Assembly (NCBI RefSeq): GCF_018326285.1
Contig: NZ_AP023362.1
Coordinates: 5,642,001 to 5,706,000 of the forward strand
Length of the DNA stretch: 64,000 nt
Direction: 5' to 3'
Source of the DNA: Mycolicibacterium sp. TY81
GTDB taxonomy: Bacteria; Actinomycetota; Actinomycetes; Mycobacteriales; Mycobacteriaceae
Positions 1 to 9,983 of the stretch are shown here, piece by piece. The notes below the pieces were generated by a model that saw only the letters and a program-made list of their open reading frames with translations, had not been told where the DNA came from and ran no database searches. Positions within the stretch are counted from its first letter, which is position 1, and each line of letters starts with the position of its first letter. A program made the translations under genes and the position numbers.

Positions 1-1
1 C

Positions 2-1330
2 CGGCTGTGGCTGGCCGTGCTGCGCGCGCAGTCCGAATTGGGCGTGGCCGTGCCGGCCGGCGTCGTCGAGGACTACGAGCGGGTGCTTGAGCAGGTCGAC
101 CTGGGTTCCATCGCCGCGCGGGAACGCGTCACCCGGCACGACGTCAAGGCGCGTATCGAGGAGTTCAACGCGCTGGCCGGCCACGAGCACGTCCACAAGG
201 GGATGACGAGCCGCGACCTCACCGAGAACGTCGAGCAGCTGCAGATCCGCCAGTCGCTGGAGCTGGTGTTCTCGCACGGTGTCGCGGTGGTGGCCCGGCT
301 CGCCGAGCGTGCCGCGCTGTACCGCGACCTGGTGATGGCCGGCCGCTCGCACAACGTGGCGGCGCAGGCCACCACCCTGGGCAAGCGGTTCGCCTCGGCC
401 GCCGAGGAGACGCTGATCGCGCTGACCCGGCTGCGGGAACTGATCGACCGGTACCCGCTGCGCGGCATCAAGGGCCCGATGGGTACTGCGCAGGACATGC
501 TGGACCTGTTCGACGGTGACGGGTCCCGCCTGGCCGACCTGGAGCGCCGGGTTGCCGAATTCCTGGGATTCACCGAGGTTTTCACCTCCGTCGGGCAGGT
601 GTACCCGCGGTCGCTGGACCACGACGTGCTGTCCGCGCTGGTGCAGTTGGGCGCCGGCCCGTCGTCGTTCGCGCACACCATCCGGCTGATGGCCGGCCAT
701 GAACTGGCCACCGAGGGCTTCGCGCCCGGGCAGGTCGGCTCGTCGGCCATGCCGCACAAGATGAACACCCGCTCGTGCGAGCGCGTCAACGGCCTGCAGG
801 TCGTGTTGCGCGGCTACGGCTCCATGGCCGCGGAACTGGCTGGGGCGCAATGGAATGAGGGCGACGTCTTCTGCTCGGTGGTGCGCCGCGTCGCGCTGCC
901 CGACGCGTTCTTCGCGATCGACGGCCAGACCGAGACATTCCTGACGGTGCTCGACGAGTTCGGCGCCTACCCCGCGGTGATCCAGCGCGAGCTGGACCGC
1001 TACCTGCCATTCCTGGCGACGACCCGCATCCTCATCGCCGCCGTGCGGGCCGGAGTCGGCCGCGAGACCGCGCACGAGGTCATCAAGGAGCACGCCGTCG
1101 CCGTCGCGCTCGCGATGCGCGAAAAGGGTTTGGAGCCCGACCTTCTGGACCGGCTGGCGGCCGATCCGCGGCTGCCGCTGGACCGTGTCGAGCTCGACGC
1201 GGCACTGGCCGACAAGCAGGCGTTCAGCGGTGCGGCCGGCGACCAGGTCGACGCCGTCGTCGCCGCGGTGGACCGCCTGGTGGCGCAGTACCCGGAGGCC
1301 GCCAAGTACACCTCGGGCGCCATCCTGTGA
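2..1330 (+). CDS. purB: Adenylosuccinate lyase, 5'-truncated by the window edge
   Basis: Adenylosuccinate lyase acts twice in purine metabolism: it releases fumarate from SAICAR in IMP synthesis and from adenylosuccinate in AMP synthesis. The reading frame is open to the first base, so the first roughly 30 residues of the usual 472 lie outside the window. The fumarase/aspartase-superfamily signature SSAMPHKMN is seen at about 738-770, and the conserved stretch [17 protein letters not shown] lies near 340-390. The protein ends in ...YTSGAIL, as expected for mycobacterial PurB. The TGA stop overlaps the GTG start of the P450 by 4 bp, which suggests translational coupling. Family and order (purB then cyp126) match the core mycobacterial chromosome. 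Confidence 0.97.
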   Translation, partial: RLWLAVLRAQSELGVAVPAGVVEDYERVLEQVDLGSIAARERVTRHDVKARIEEFNALAGHEHVHKGMTSRDLTENVEQLQIRQSLELVFSHGVAVVARLAERAALYRDLVMAGRSHNVAAQATTLGKRFASAAEETLIALTRLRELIDRYPLRGIKGPMGTAQDMLDLFDGDGSRLADLERRVAEFLGFTEVFTSVGQVYPRSLDHDVLSALVQLGAGPSSFAHTIRLMAGHELATEGFAPGQVGSSAMPHKMNTRSCERVNGLQVVLRGYGSMAAELAGAQWNEGDVFCSVVRRVALPDAFFAIDGQTETFLTVLDEFGAYPAVIQRELDRYLPFLATTRILIAAVRAGVGRETAHEVIKEHAVAVALAMREKGLEPDLLDRLAADPRLPLDRVELDAALADKQAFSGAAGDQVDAVVAAVDRLVAQYPEAAKYTSGAIL

Positions 1331-2544
1331 CCTTGGCGGGAAGCCTGGCCGGGGTTGACCTGACCGATCTCGACAACTTCGCGTCGGGCTTCCCGCACGA
1401 GCTGTTCGCGCGGCACCGTGCGGAAGCTCCCGTGTACTGGCACGAGCCCACCGAGAACACCCCCGACGGCGAGGGCTTCTGGTCCGTCGCCACCCACGCG
1501 GAAACCCTTGCGGTGCTGCGTGATCCGGTGACGTACTCGTCGGTGACGGGCGGTGCGCGGCCGTTCGGCGGGACCCTGATCCAGGACCTGTCGATCGCCG
1601 GCCAGGTGCTGAACATGATGGACGACCCGCGGCATGCGGAGATCCGGCGGCTGGTGTCGTCGGGGCTGACGCCGCGGATGATCGCGCGGGTCGAGGACGA
1701 CCTACGCGCGCGCAGCCGGGCGCTGCTGGACGCGGTGTCGCCGGGGGTTCCGTTCGACTTCCTGGTCGACATCGCCGCCGAGCTGCCCATGCAGATGATC
1801 TGCATCCTGATGGGTATCCCTGAGTCGCAACGGCATTGGCTTTTCGAGGCCATCGAGCCGAGCTTCGATTTCGGCGGCTCGCGCAAGGCCGCCATCACCC
1901 GGTTGTCCGTGGAGGAAGCCGGTTCCCGGATGTACAACTTCGGCATGGAACTCATCGCCGCCAAGCGCGCCGAACCGACCGACGACATGCTGTCGGTGGT
2001 GGCCAACGCCGAGGGCGTGTCGGACCTCGAGGTGTACCTGTTCTTCAACCTGCTGTTCAGCGCGGGTGCCGAGACCACCCGGAACGCGGTGGCCGGCGGG
2101 CTGTTGGCGTTGTGCGAGAACGCATCTCAGCTGGCACGGTTGCGCGCCGACCTGTCGCTGCTGCCGTCGGCGATCGAGGAGATGGTGCGCTGGACGTCGC
2201 CGTCGCCGTCGAAGCGGCGCACCGCCACACGGGCTGTGTCGCTGGGCGGCTGCGACATCGAGGCGGGGCAGAAGGTGGTCGTCTGGGAAGGCTCGGCCAA
2301 CCGCGACGAGCTGGTGTTCGCCGACCCCATGACTTTCGACGTGACACGGAAACCCAACCCGCACTTGGGATTCGGGCAGGGCCTGCACTACTGCCTCGGG
2401 GCCAACCTGGCGCGTCTGGAGCTGCGGGTGCTGTTCGAGGAGCTGCTCACGCGGTTCCCGGACATCCGGGTCGTCGAGCCGCCGGAATGGACCCGCAGCA
2501 ACCGGCACACCGGACTCCGGCACCTCTGGGTTTCCCTGTCGTGA
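1327..2544 (+). CDS. Cytochrome P450, CYP126-like
   Basis: A 405-residue soluble bacterial P450. The oxygen-binding I-helix motif AGAETT lies near residue 246, the K-helix ExxR (EEMVR) near 285, and the haem loop [10 protein letters not shown] at 349-358 with Cys356 as thiolate ligand. Its position directly after purB is that of cyp126 in Mycobacterium tuberculosis, whose natural substrate is not established. The GTG start overlaps the purB stop (GTGA). The last codon and stop (TCG TGA) lie within the left arm of a palindromic repeat that separates this gene from the convergent methyltransferase. The electron-donor ferredoxin is not in the window. Confidence 0.93.
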   Translation: MTLAGSLAGVDLTDLDNFASGFPHELFARHRAEAPVYWHEPTENTPDGEGFWSVATHAETLAVLRDPVTYSSVTGGARPFGGTLIQDLSIAGQVLNMMDDPRHAEIRRLVSSGLTPRMIARVEDDLRARSRALLDAVSPGVPFDFLVDIAAELPMQMICILMGIPESQRHWLFEAIEPSFDFGGSRKAAITRLSVEEAGSRMYNFGMELIAAKRAEPTDDMLSVVANAEGVSDLEVYLFFNLLFSAGAETTRNAVAGGLLALCENASQLARLRADLSLLPSAIEEMVRWTSPSPSKRRTATRAVSLGGCDIEAGQKVVVWEGSANRDELVFADPMTFDVTRKPNPHLGFGQGLHYCLGANLARLELRVLFEELLTRFPDIRVVEPPEWTRSNRHTGLRHLWVSLS

Positions 2545-2596
2545 TTTGTGCACGAAAATCCGCGGCTGGCGCGGAAAATCGTGCACAAATCACGAC
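2538..2596. repeat. Long palindromic intergenic repeat, family A copy 1
   Basis: The perfect 18-bp arms GTCGTGATTTGTGCACGA (2538-2555) and its reverse complement (2579-2596) enclose a 23-bp centre that itself contains CCGCG/CGCGG. The repeat sits between two convergent genes and supplies the stop codon (TCG TGA) to both: cyp at 2542-2544 and the methyltransferase at 2592-2590. As RNA it would fold into a strong hairpin from either strand, so it may also terminate transcription. A second copy lies at 25884-25932. Confidence 0.9.
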
Positions 2597-3447
2597 TTTT
2601 CGAGGGTGAATTGATTGACGTCGACCTGGCGCAGCCGGAACAACTTCGCGCACCCGGTCAGATATTTCATGTATCGGTCGTAGATCTCGACCGATTGCAC
2701 TGCGATGGCTTCGTCGCGGTGTGATTCCAGGGCTTCGGCCCAGAGGTCGAGGGTTCGCGCGTAGTGCGGCTGCAGTGACTGGACTCTCGTCACCTTGAAT
2801 CCGGCCGCCGCGGCGTGCTGACGGACCATCGGTGCGGACGGCAGCCGGCCGCCCGGGAAAATCTCGGTCATGATGAACTTGACGAATCGCAGCAGGCCGA
2901 TCGTCACGGGCAGGTTCGTGTAACGTGGATCGGTGGTGCAGATGGTGTGCAGCAGCATGACGCCGTCGGGCGGGAGGGCGTCGTAGGCCATCTGGAAGAA
3001 CGCCGGATAGCGCTCGTGACCGAAATGCTCGAACGCTCCGATGGAAACGATCCGGTCGACCGTTCCGTCGTACTGTTCCCAGCCGCCGAGGATGACGCGA
3101 CGGGAGCGGGTGGTGTCCATGTCGTCGAAGAGCCGCTCGACGTGGGTGGCCTGGTTCTTGGACAAGGTGAGACCGATGACGTTCACGTCGTACTTCTCGA
3201 TGGCGCGGCGCATGGTGGCGCCCCAGCCGCAGCCGATGTCGAGCAGCGTCATTCCCGGTCTGAGGCCGAGTTTTCCGAGGGCGAGGTCGATCTTGGCGGT
3301 TTGGGCCTGTTCGAGCGTCATGTCGTCGCGCTCGAAGTATGCGCAACTGTAGGTCTGGCTGGGGTCCAGGAACAGTCTGAAGAAGTCGTCGGATAGGTCG
3401 TAGTGGGCTTGGACGTCCGCGAAATGCGGTTGAAGTTTATGCGCCAT
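2590..3447 (-). CDS. Mycolic-acid cyclopropane synthase/methyltransferase (CmaA1/MmaA1-like)
   Basis: A 285-residue SAM-dependent enzyme of the family that adds cyclopropane or methyl groups to meromycolate chains for the mycobacterial outer membrane. The substrate-fold start [15 protein letters not shown] (residues 9-23), SAM motif DIGCGWG (70-76), and conserved EIFPGGRLPS and YDRYMKYLTGCA blocks are all present. The start is the ATG at 3447, preceded by a GGAAGGA ribosome-binding site; an upstream in-frame ATG at 3507 would add 20 non-family residues. It is very similar to the disrupted gene at 6615-8946, mainly differing around residues 170-185. Which double bond or position it modifies cannot be told from sequence. 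Confidence 0.93.
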   Translation of the reverse strand: MAHKLQPHFADVQAHYDLSDDFFRLFLDPSQTYSCAYFERDDMTLEQAQTAKIDLALGKLGLRPGMTLLDIGCGWGATMRRAIEKYDVNVIGLTLSKNQATHVERLFDDMDTTRSRRVILGGWEQYDGTVDRIVSIGAFEHFGHERYPAFFQMAYDALPPDGVMLLHTICTTDPRYTNLPVTIGLLRFVKFIMTEIFPGGRLPSAPMVRQHAAAAGFKVTRVQSLQPHYARTLDLWAEALESHRDEAIAVQSVEIYDRYMKYLTGCAKLFRLRQVDVNQFTLEKS

Positions 3448-3535
3448 GATGTTCCTTCCTAGCGGTTGGGCTGGATTCAGTGCTTCATGAAAAGCATTGA
3501 ATTGCAACGGATATCGATGTGACGGCGTGATCCCG

Positions 3536-4201
3536 TCACATCGGCGGCATCAGGACCGAGTCGATCATGTACACCGTGGCATTCGCGGTCTTGACTCCGC
3601 CGCACACCAGCGCGGCGTCATTGACTTTCAGCCCTGCGCCCTCGCCGGTGACACTCACCGGCGAGCTCTCGAGGGTGGTGTGGGTGCCGGCCACCGCAGC
3701 AGGCGAGAGTTGGCCCTGCACAACGTGATACGTGAGAATTTTGGTCAGGGTGGCGGAGTCCGTCTTGAGTGAATCCAGGGTCGCTGCAGGCAACTTCTTG
3801 AAGGCATCATCGGTGGGCGCGAAAACGGTGTATTCGCCATCGTTCAGCGTCGCGACCAGGTTGACGTTCGGGTTCAGCTTGCCCGACAACGCCGCCGTCA
3901 ACGTGGTCAGCATCGGATTGTCGGAGGCTGCCGTCGCGACCGGGTGCAAGCCCATCCCGGCGACCGAACCCGGCCCGGTGGGCACCTGCTGCGCGTAGGC
4001 CTGGCAACCAGTGCCCACGAGCGCCGTGACGGGCGGAGCCGATGTCACTGCCGTGGCAGCACTTGGCATTGAAGCCATGTTCGTACTTGGCGCAGCCGAG
4101 GGTGCCGATTTGGTGCCGGCGTCCGAACACGCTGATAAGCCGACGACGGCGACAATCGACATGCCGGCGGCCGCGATGTGTGAATAGCGAGGGTGTTGCA
4201 T
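3536..4201 (-). CDS. Fasciclin (FAS1) domain lipoprotein, MPT83/MPT70-like
   Basis: A 221-residue predicted lipoprotein: signal peptide with lipobox LSAC and lipidated Cys25, then an Ala/Ser/Pro-rich linker, then one FAS1 domain (about residues 90-221) with the typical [12 protein letters not shown] and [12 protein letters not shown] blocks. FAS1 lipoproteins are surface or adhesion proteins; MPT83 is the best-known mycobacterial member. The start is the ATG at 4201 with AAAGGAG 8 bases upstream. It lies among mycolate-modifying genes and points away from the reductase gene, the two sharing the 262-bp interval 4202-4463, which must hold both promoters. Role here is inferred only from family. 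Confidence 0.92.
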   Translation of the reverse strand: MQHPRYSHIAAAGMSIVAVVGLSACSDAGTKSAPSAAPSTNMASMPSAATAVTSAPPVTALVGTGCQAYAQQVPTGPGSVAGMGLHPVATAASDNPMLTTLTAALSGKLNPNVNLVATLNDGEYTVFAPTDDAFKKLPAATLDSLKTDSATLTKILTYHVVQGQLSPAAVAGTHTTLESSPVSVTGEGAGLKVNDAALVCGGVKTANATVYMIDSVLMPPM

Positions 4202-4463
4202 CCGGGTCTCCTTTGTGCGGACGACTGCCGCCGTGGTTTGTTCTTTGTTTACTGATTCGGAACCCCGGCGCTTTTGGATGGGTCGCGGGAAGATGGAATG
4301 AGGTTTGTCCGCCAACATGATTCGACTGGAGGGAGGAAGCGGCCAGATTCGGGTAACCGAAGACACCGAATTCGCTGCCGCACCCATCCGGGCTGCCCTT
4401 GGCTCCGAACCACTCCTGCGACCCGCGCGTGATGGCTCGGGCGTCGGACGAGAGTGAGACCAG

Positions 4464-5642
4464 ATGACGGAGCGATTTGACGTGGCGATCGTGGGCGGCG
4501 GACCGGCCGGTGCGGCCGCGGCGTGGCAGGCGGCGCAGGCCGGGGCCCGCGTGCTGGTGCTCGACAAGGCTGAGTTCCCCCGCGACAAGCCGTGTGGCGA
4601 CGGCCTGACGCCCCGGGCCGTCAGCTACATCCAGAAGATGGGACTTGCCGAACAGGTTGCGAAGTTCCACCGCGTGAATCGAGCCACCGTCTACAGTCCG
4701 AGCCGTTGGGACCTGGCATTTCCGGACCGCCCGGGGATGCCTGATCACGGTCACGTGGCGCGTCGACTGGATCTGGACTTGATGCTGCTCGACCGGGCCG
4801 AGTTCTGCGGGGCCCAGGTGCGCCGCGGCGCAGAGGTGGCCGGGCCCATCATCGATTTCGGTGGGCGGGTCGCCGGAGTGATCCTCAAGACCGGGGAACG
4901 GGTCGCTGCCGATGCCGTAATCGCCGCTGACGGCGCCCATTCGCCGATCAAGCGGGCACTGGAACTCAAGTCGCGCTACAACGGCTACGCGGCGATCGCG
5001 ATTCGCGCAGAAATGTCGGCGGAACGCCCGGATGTCGATTCTCTTGACGTACACCTGCAGCTCAGATTCGAGGGCGATCAGCTGCCGGGCTATGGCTGGG
5101 TGTTCCCGCTCGGAGGCGGCCGGGTCAATGTCGGCCTGGGTTACGTCAACAGCTACAAGAAGTGGCGACAGATCAATGCGACGCGACTGCTGGGCGAGTT
5201 CCTCGCCGGGCTGCCGGCCGAGTGGAATCTCCCGGCGATCGATGAATTGATGAAAGCCAAAGCCGTGCAAGCATGGCGGCTCCCGATGGGTTTCACCGCA
5301 TGGCCCCCGTGGCGGCCGGGCGTCCTTTTCGCCGGCGACGCCTTGGGCGCGGCGCGCCCCGCCTCGGGTGCGGGAATCTCGAAGGCCCTGCAGTCCGGTC
5401 TGGCGGCCGGCGAGTGCGCTGTCGCGGCGCTGACCAATGGCGGCCCAGGCGATTTCACCAACTACGCCCAGCGGGTAGAGGAGGCGTGGGGTACGGAATA
5501 CCGCCGGGGCCGGTGGTTCCACAAGTTGGTCGGTGTACCGGCGGTCGCGGCCGCCGGCGTGCGCACACTCGACGTCGTCAGCAATCCGTCGGTGCGCGCG
5601 AGACTGTTGTTCTGGGAGCAATGGTCCAACGCTCAGAGCTAG
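4464..5642 (+). CDS. Geranylgeranyl-reductase-family FAD oxidoreductase
   Basis: A 392-residue flavoprotein. The N-terminal FAD-binding glycine motif [11 protein letters not shown] lies at residues 9-19, followed by the family motif [14 protein letters not shown] and the C-terminal FAD motif [15 protein letters not shown] near 290. Relatives saturate isoprenoid chains (geranylgeranyl groups, menaquinone tails) or act as halogenase-like monooxygenases. In mycobacteria, saturation of a menaquinone isoprene unit by MenJ is the best-known reaction, but this gene lies among mycolate genes, so the substrate is open. It ends before a strong bidirectional hairpin shared with the convergent methyltransferase operon. 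Confidence 0.88.
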   Translation: MTERFDVAIVGGGPAGAAAAWQAAQAGARVLVLDKAEFPRDKPCGDGLTPRAVSYIQKMGLAEQVAKFHRVNRATVYSPSRWDLAFPDRPGMPDHGHVARRLDLDLMLLDRAEFCGAQVRRGAEVAGPIIDFGGRVAGVILKTGERVAADAVIAADGAHSPIKRALELKSRYNGYAAIAIRAEMSAERPDVDSLDVHLQLRFEGDQLPGYGWVFPLGGGRVNVGLGYVNSYKKWRQINATRLLGEFLAGLPAEWNLPAIDELMKAKAVQAWRLPMGFTAWPPWRPGVLFAGDALGAARPASGAGISKALQSGLAAGECAVAALTNGGPGDFTNYAQRVEEAWGTEYRRGRWFHKLVGVPAVAAAGVRTLDVVSNPSVRARLLFWEQWSNAQS

Positions 5643-5682
5643 CGGGTGATACGCAGTGGCCCAGTGTATTTGGCGTGTGACA

Positions 5683-5716
5683 GCGTGCGATCGGCCCGGG
5701 CGGGCCGATCGCACGC
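5683..5716. terminator. Bidirectional terminator hairpin
   Basis: The perfect 15-bp arms GCGTGCGATCGGCCC (5683-5697) and GGGCCGATCGCACGC (5702-5716) flank a 4-base loop. It lies between the convergent reductase and methyltransferase genes. There is no T-tract, as is usual in mycobacteria. Confidence 0.8.
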
Positions 5717-5720
5717 ATAC

Positions 5721-6605
5721 CTAGGCCGCGCGCTTGTGATAGCTGGCCAGGGTGACGTCGAGCAGGCCTTCGGTGAAGTAGCGTTCGCAGCCGCGCAGAT
5801 ACTTCATGAAGCGCTGGTAGACCTCCTCGGATTGGATTTCCACCGCCTTCTCGTGGTTGGCCTCGAGTGCGTCACCCCACGTCTTGAGCGTCCGGATGTA
5901 GTGCGGCCGTAAGGATATGGCTTCGGGGACGACGAAACCGGCCCGTTCGCCGTGTTCGACCATCATGTCTGTCGTCGGTATCCGGCCGCCCGGGAAGATC
6001 TCGGTGACGATGAACTTGATGAACCGTGCGGTCTCGAAAGTCACCTTCTTCCCGTCCGCATTCAGCTGGTACGGATGGAAGCCGACGCTGCTCTGAATCG
6101 TCATCCGGCCGTCGGCGGGCAGAATGTCGAAACATTTCTTGAAGAAATCCGGATAGCGTTCGAAACCGAAGTGTTCGAAGGCTTCGATGGACACGATCCG
6201 GTCGACGGGTTCGTCGAACTCCTCCCAGCCGTGTAGCAGCACCCGGCGGGTCCGGTCGCTGTCGATGCCGTCCAGCAGTTGCTGCGTGAAGGCCTGTTGA
6301 TTCTTCGACAGGGTCAATCCGATGACGTTGACGTCGTACTTCTCGACTGCGCGTTTGACGGTGGCACCCCAGCCACACCCGATGTCCAACAACGTCATTC
6401 CGGGTTCGAGATCGAGTTTGTCGAGGTTGAGATCGATCTTGGCGAGCTGCGCTTCCTCGAGGGTGAGCGTCGGCGGTTCGAAATAGGCGCAGCTGTAGGT
6501 ACGGGAGGGGTCTTGGAACAGCGCAAAGAAATCGTCTGACAGGTCGTAGTGGGCTTGCACTTCTTCGAAATGCGGTCGCAGGTCGTCATGGGAACCAGAT
6601 GGCAT
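5721..6605 (-). CDS. Mycolic-acid methyltransferase, MmaA4/hydroxymycolate-synthase-like
   Basis: A 294-residue SAM-dependent methyltransferase of the cyclopropane-synthase family. [20 protein letters not shown] at the N-terminus, [18 protein letters not shown] for SAM binding, and the block [13 protein letters not shown] followed by [11 protein letters not shown] match MmaA4 better than CmaA1/CmaA2: the latter have LLHTI and MKYLTGCA at those points. MmaA4 makes the hydroxymycolate precursor of keto- and methoxymycolates. It lies 9 bp downstream of the C-terminal fragment of the interrupted methyltransferase, so the two were probably one operon. The specific hydroxylating activity is inferred from similarity. 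Confidence 0.9.
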   Translation of the reverse strand: MPSGSHDDLRPHFEEVQAHYDLSDDFFALFQDPSRTYSCAYFEPPTLTLEEAQLAKIDLNLDKLDLEPGMTLLDIGCGWGATVKRAVEKYDVNVIGLTLSKNQQAFTQQLLDGIDSDRTRRVLLHGWEEFDEPVDRIVSIEAFEHFGFERYPDFFKKCFDILPADGRMTIQSSVGFHPYQLNADGKKVTFETARFIKFIVTEIFPGGRIPTTDMMVEHGERAGFVVPEAISLRPHYIRTLKTWGDALEANHEKAVEIQSEEVYQRFMKYLRGCERYFTEGLLDVTLASYHKRAA

Positions 6606-6955
6606 GAACCGGGCCTACTTCTCCAGTGTGAACTGGTTGATGTCGACCTGGCGGCGACGGAACATGTCCGCGCAACCCGTCAGGTATTTCATGTACCGGT
6701 CGTAGACCTCCACCGACTGGATTGCGATGGCCTCATCGCGATGTGCCTCCAGCGCCTCGGCCCACAGATCCAGGGTCCGCGCGTAGTGCGGCTGCAGCGA
6801 TTGCACCCGAGTCACCCGGAATCCGGCCGCACCGGCCTGGTCACAGACCATCTGGATGGACGGCAGCCGGCCGCCCGGGAAGATCTCGGTGAGGATGAAC
6901 TTGATGAACCTCGCCAGCTCGAAAGTCAGTGGTACACCGAGTTCGGCGGCCTGCG

Positions 6956-6964
6956 CCGGCTTGA
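6956..6964. repeat. 9-bp target-site duplication, left copy
   Basis: CCGGCTTGA immediately left of the IS and identical to 8424-8432. Collapsing the two copies restores the methyltransferase frame. Confidence 0.9.
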
Positions 6965-8423
6965 GATAGCGTCCCGGGGAGTGGTGGACTTCGGATCTGG
7001 CGTGGTTCACGCGTTGTGATCAACGAGTCATGGTGAACGCTAGGCGATTTGGTGTTGTTTGGCAAGTGCTGCCGCGGCGTGTTTGGCGGCGATCACGGCG
7101 CGTAGTTCGTCCATGGAGACATCGGAGAGGTAGCGGCGGGTGACCTGCCACTCGTCGTGGGATTCGATGACCACCGCGGTGGCCAGGCGAAGGAACGCCG
7201 CCGGATTGGGGAAGATCTCCACGACATCGGCCCGACGCTTGATCTCTTTATTCAGACGCTCTATCGGATTATTCGACCAGATCTTCTGCCAATGCGCCTT
7301 CGGGAACGCAGTGAACGCCAACACGTCGGTCTTGGCCTCGCCCATCATCGCGGCCACCTTCGGGAACGACGCGGCCAGGGTGTCGGCGACCCGGTCCCAC
7401 TGCGCGGCGACCTCGTCGGGTTCGGTGTGAGCGAAGATGGTCTTGACCGCCGCGGTAACCGCCGGGGCGTGTTTGGCCGATACCGCGGTATGCAGGTTCC
7501 GCATGAAATGCACCCGGCACCGCTGCCACGATGAGTTCGTGAACTGCTGTGCCACAGCGACTTTCAACCCAGCGTGCGCATCGGAGATGACCAGGTGCAC
7601 CCCCGATAGGCCGCGCGCCTTAAGCGAGGCGAGGAACTCGCGCCAGAACTCGAACGACTCGCTGTCACCGACCGCGGTGCCCAGCACCTCACGGGTGCCG
7701 TCGATCGACACGCCGGTCGCGACCACCAGGGCCTGGGAGACCACGTGCGCCCCCACGCGGACCTTGCAGAAGGTGGCATCGCAGAACACGTAGGGGAAGC
7801 TGGTGTGGGTCAGCGAGCGTTCCCGAAACGCTGTGATCTCGCGGTCCAGGCGGCGCAGATCCGCGACACCTCCGACTTGGACACCCCGGTCTGCACGCCC
7901 ATCGCCGTCACCAGGTCATCGACGCTGCGGGTGGACACCCCGTGCACGTAGGCCTCCATGATGACCGCGTGCAGCGCCTTGTCGATACGCCGGCGGGGTT
8001 CCAGCAGCGACGGGAAGAACGATCCCGCCCGTAGCTTGGGGATCTGCACCTCGATGTCCCCGGCGGTCGTGGAGACGGTCTTGGGGGCGGTGCCCGTTGC
8101 GGTGCACCGTGCGGCCGTCGCTGCGTTCGTAACGGCCCGCGCCGATCGCCGCGGTGGCCTCGGCCTCGATGAGCTGCTGCAACCCGGAACGGATCAACTC
8201 GGCGAACACCGCACCCGAGTCAGCGGACTTCAGTGCATCGAGCTGAGCGAGCAGGGCAGAATGGTCAAGGGTCATCGCGCGGTTTCCTTCGGTGAGTCAC
8301 TTTGGTACGTAACTCACTGACCACTACGCGATGGCCCACCCCAACACCGGCACCGACACGGCCTGAACATCTCCGCCCACCTCAGCCCCGTCCCCGAATT
8401 CCCACCACCCCAGGGGACTTAGC
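6965..8423 (-). mobile_element. IS256-family insertion sequence, 1459 bp, decayed
   Basis: It is bounded by the 9-bp duplications and carries imperfect terminal inverted repeats: the left end reads GATAGCGTCCCGGGGAGTGG and the right end, read inward on the other strand, GCTAAGTCCCCTGGGGTGG. Size, 9-bp duplication and transposase type resemble mycobacterial IS256-family elements such as IS6120. It splits a mycolate methyltransferase gene. Two frameshifts in the transposase mean that it can no longer move by itself. Confidence 0.92.
7040..8275 (-). pseudogene. IS256-family (mutator-type) transposase, two frameshifts
   Basis: The reconstructed protein of about 411 residues begins MTLDHSALLAQLDALKSADS at 8275 and ends at 7040. 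Family landmarks are present: VFCDATFCKVRVG with the first catalytic Asp, LVISDAHAGL with the second Asp, and NNPIERLNKEIKRR with the catalytic Glu. The reading frame breaks twice. An extra base in the G5 run at 8083-8087 shifts it after RNGHRP, and a missing base near 7851 shifts it after RIC (restoring one A would give ICADLDREI). No single product contains the complete DDE site, so the transposase is a pseudogene. Confidence 0.93.
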
Positions 8424-8432
8424 CCGGCTTGA
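8424..8432. repeat. 9-bp target-site duplication, right copy
   Basis: CCGGCTTGA immediately right of the IS, identical to 6956-6964. It encodes the ...KPG... end of the N-terminal methyltransferase fragment. Confidence 0.9.
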
Positions 8433-8946
8433 TGCCGCAGATGGTGTGCAGCAGCATGACGCCGTCGGGCGGGAGCGCGTCGTAGGCCATCCGGAAGAAC
8501 GCCGGATAGCGGTCGTGGCCGAAATGCTCGAAGGCGCCGATCGACACGATGCGGTCCACCGGTTCGTCGTACTCCTCCCAGCCCTCCAGCAGAACCTTCC
8601 GCGAGCGCGTGGTGTCCAGGCCGTCGAACAGTCGATTGACATGTGCGGCTTGGTTTTTCGACAACGTCAGCCCGACGACGTCGACGTCGTATTTCTCGAT
8701 TGCGCGTCGCATCGTCGCGCCCCAGCCGCAGCCGATGTCGAGCAGCGTCATTCCCGGTTCGAGGCCCAGCTTGCCCAACGCGAGGTCGATCTTCGCCAAC
8801 TGGGCCTGTTCGAGCGTCATGTCGTCGCGTTCGAAATAGGCACAACTGTAGGTCTGGCTCGGATCCAGAAACAGTCTGAAGAAATCATCTGACAGGTCGT
8901 AATGCGCCTGGACGTCCGCAAAATGCGGTTTGAGTTTTTCTGCCAT

Positions 8947-9323
8947 GGCTTCCTCTCCAGGCCGACGGCCTGAGAATGCTGATCGCGCGCACGCCTGCTC
9001 AGCCGGCGACTCCGACGGCTCGTAGGGAAGTGCTGTGCCCTGTACACGTTTGTGGTGCCCGCACGGTTCACGAGCACGACAACTGGTATTCGTTGCCAGG
9101 TTTCAGTTGGATGGGTGAGGCGCCGAAATTGATGATTTGCCCGGTTGCTGGAGCGAGATCGGCGCAGCGATCGGCAGCGCAGGAATTCGCGGTCTGGCGG
9201 CGCCCGCGCTGCTGGAGCGATCAGCCAGAGAAGCCCTGAAAGATAGTGCCGACGGCTTACCAGTGAAGCAACGACTCAGCGGCAATGCAAGAGCAAACGC
9301 CCACGATCGGTCGGTGTCATCCG
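8947..9323. other. Intergenic region with no recognisable gene
   Basis: About 377 bp between the start of the disrupted methyltransferase and the stop of the convergently placed membrane-protein gene. It must carry the promoter of the methyltransferase operon near its left end. The remainder shows no open frame with family resemblance, no repeat shared with the rest of the window and no clear strong hairpin. Confidence 0.5.
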
Positions 9324-9953
9324 TTAGGACGACGTGGGCCGGGCCGGCCGGAGACCGGCCGACCGCAGTTCCAGCGCCGCCAGCTTCCGGATCGCGACGG
9401 TGTCGTGGGTGCGCCACGCGGTCACCGGATCGTCGGAAACCTCGGTCAGCTTTGCCAGCGGCCGGTTGGCCAGCGCCCGCAACGCCAGCAGCTGTTCGCC
9501 GGCGTCGGTCGACGCCAGCGTCACGGCCGTCCACTTCCGGCGGAAGAACCTGATCCGCAGCACCAGCCACGGCATCGCGACGGCGAGGATCGGCGGCAGC
9601 GCCACCGCCAGTGCGAGCACCCAGGCCAGCCAGCTGGCGGTGCTGTTCAGGCTGTCACCGGCGCCCGCGATGTCGACAGCGGCGTGACCGGCCGAGCGCA
9701 ACGGACCGCCGAAGGCCTTTCCGATCAGGGGAATGCCGTCGGCGTTGTGGCCGGCGGAGGCCAGGCTGTCGGCGACGCCGTCGGCGCCGTCGTGCACCTG
9801 GCGCCCGACGTCGGCGATGGTGGCGATGGCGCTGTGCACCGCGACGCCGACGGAGATCCAGATGGCGAACCACACCAGAGCGACGACATCGCTGGTCAAC
9901 TGGGCGAGCAGCCGGCCCGGCGTGCGGGCGTAGGGCACGTAGCGCGAACTCAT
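9324..9953 (-). CDS. Conserved mycobacterial membrane protein (Rv0779c-like)
   Basis: A 209-residue protein with two hydrophobic segments: one near residues 15-40 (LTSDVVALVWFAIWISVGVAV) and one near 105-135 (WLAWVLALAVALPPILAVAMPWLVLR). They flank a loop rich in Gly, Ala and Asp, and a basic cytoplasmic tail follows. It is divergent from purC, as Rv0779c is in M. tuberculosis. No enzymatic motif is seen and the function is unknown. The ATG at 9953 is chosen; a second ATG at 9962 would add three residues. The purC start lies 30 bp away, so the two promoters overlap. Confidence 0.82.
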   Translation of the reverse strand: MSSRYVPYARTPGRLLAQLTSDVVALVWFAIWISVGVAVHSAIATIADVGRQVHDGADGVADSLASAGHNADGIPLIGKAFGGPLRSAGHAAVDIAGAGDSLNSTASWLAWVLALAVALPPILAVAMPWLVLRIRFFRRKWTAVTLASTDAGEQLLALRALANRPLAKLTEVSDDPVTAWRTHDTVAIRKLAALELRSAGLRPARPTSS

Positions 9954-9983
9954 GCCAACCATCCCAACAGATAGGGTGGTCCG

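Larger units (their letters stand above)
6615..8946 (-). pseudogene. Mycolic-acid cyclopropane synthase interrupted by an IS256-family element
   Basis: The N-terminal part (8946 down to 8424) and C-terminal part (6964 down to 6615) of one CmaA1/MmaA1-like gene flank the insertion. Joining them with one copy of the 9-bp duplication restores an uninterrupted frame reading ...[20 protein letters not shown]..., giving 287 residues, the normal family length. The SAM motif DIGCGWG and the C-terminal MKYLTGCADMF block both survive but on separate fragments. The N-terminal fragment now stops a few bases into the IS end (GIKPG then TAA). The gene is therefore inactive. It is a close paralogue of the intact gene at 2590-3447, which may partly replace it. 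Confidence 0.95.

Noticed and set aside
8947..9323. Possible small gene between the split methyltransferase and the Rv0779c-like gene
   Set aside because: Frames on both strands have no start with a ribosome-binding site and no family pattern.
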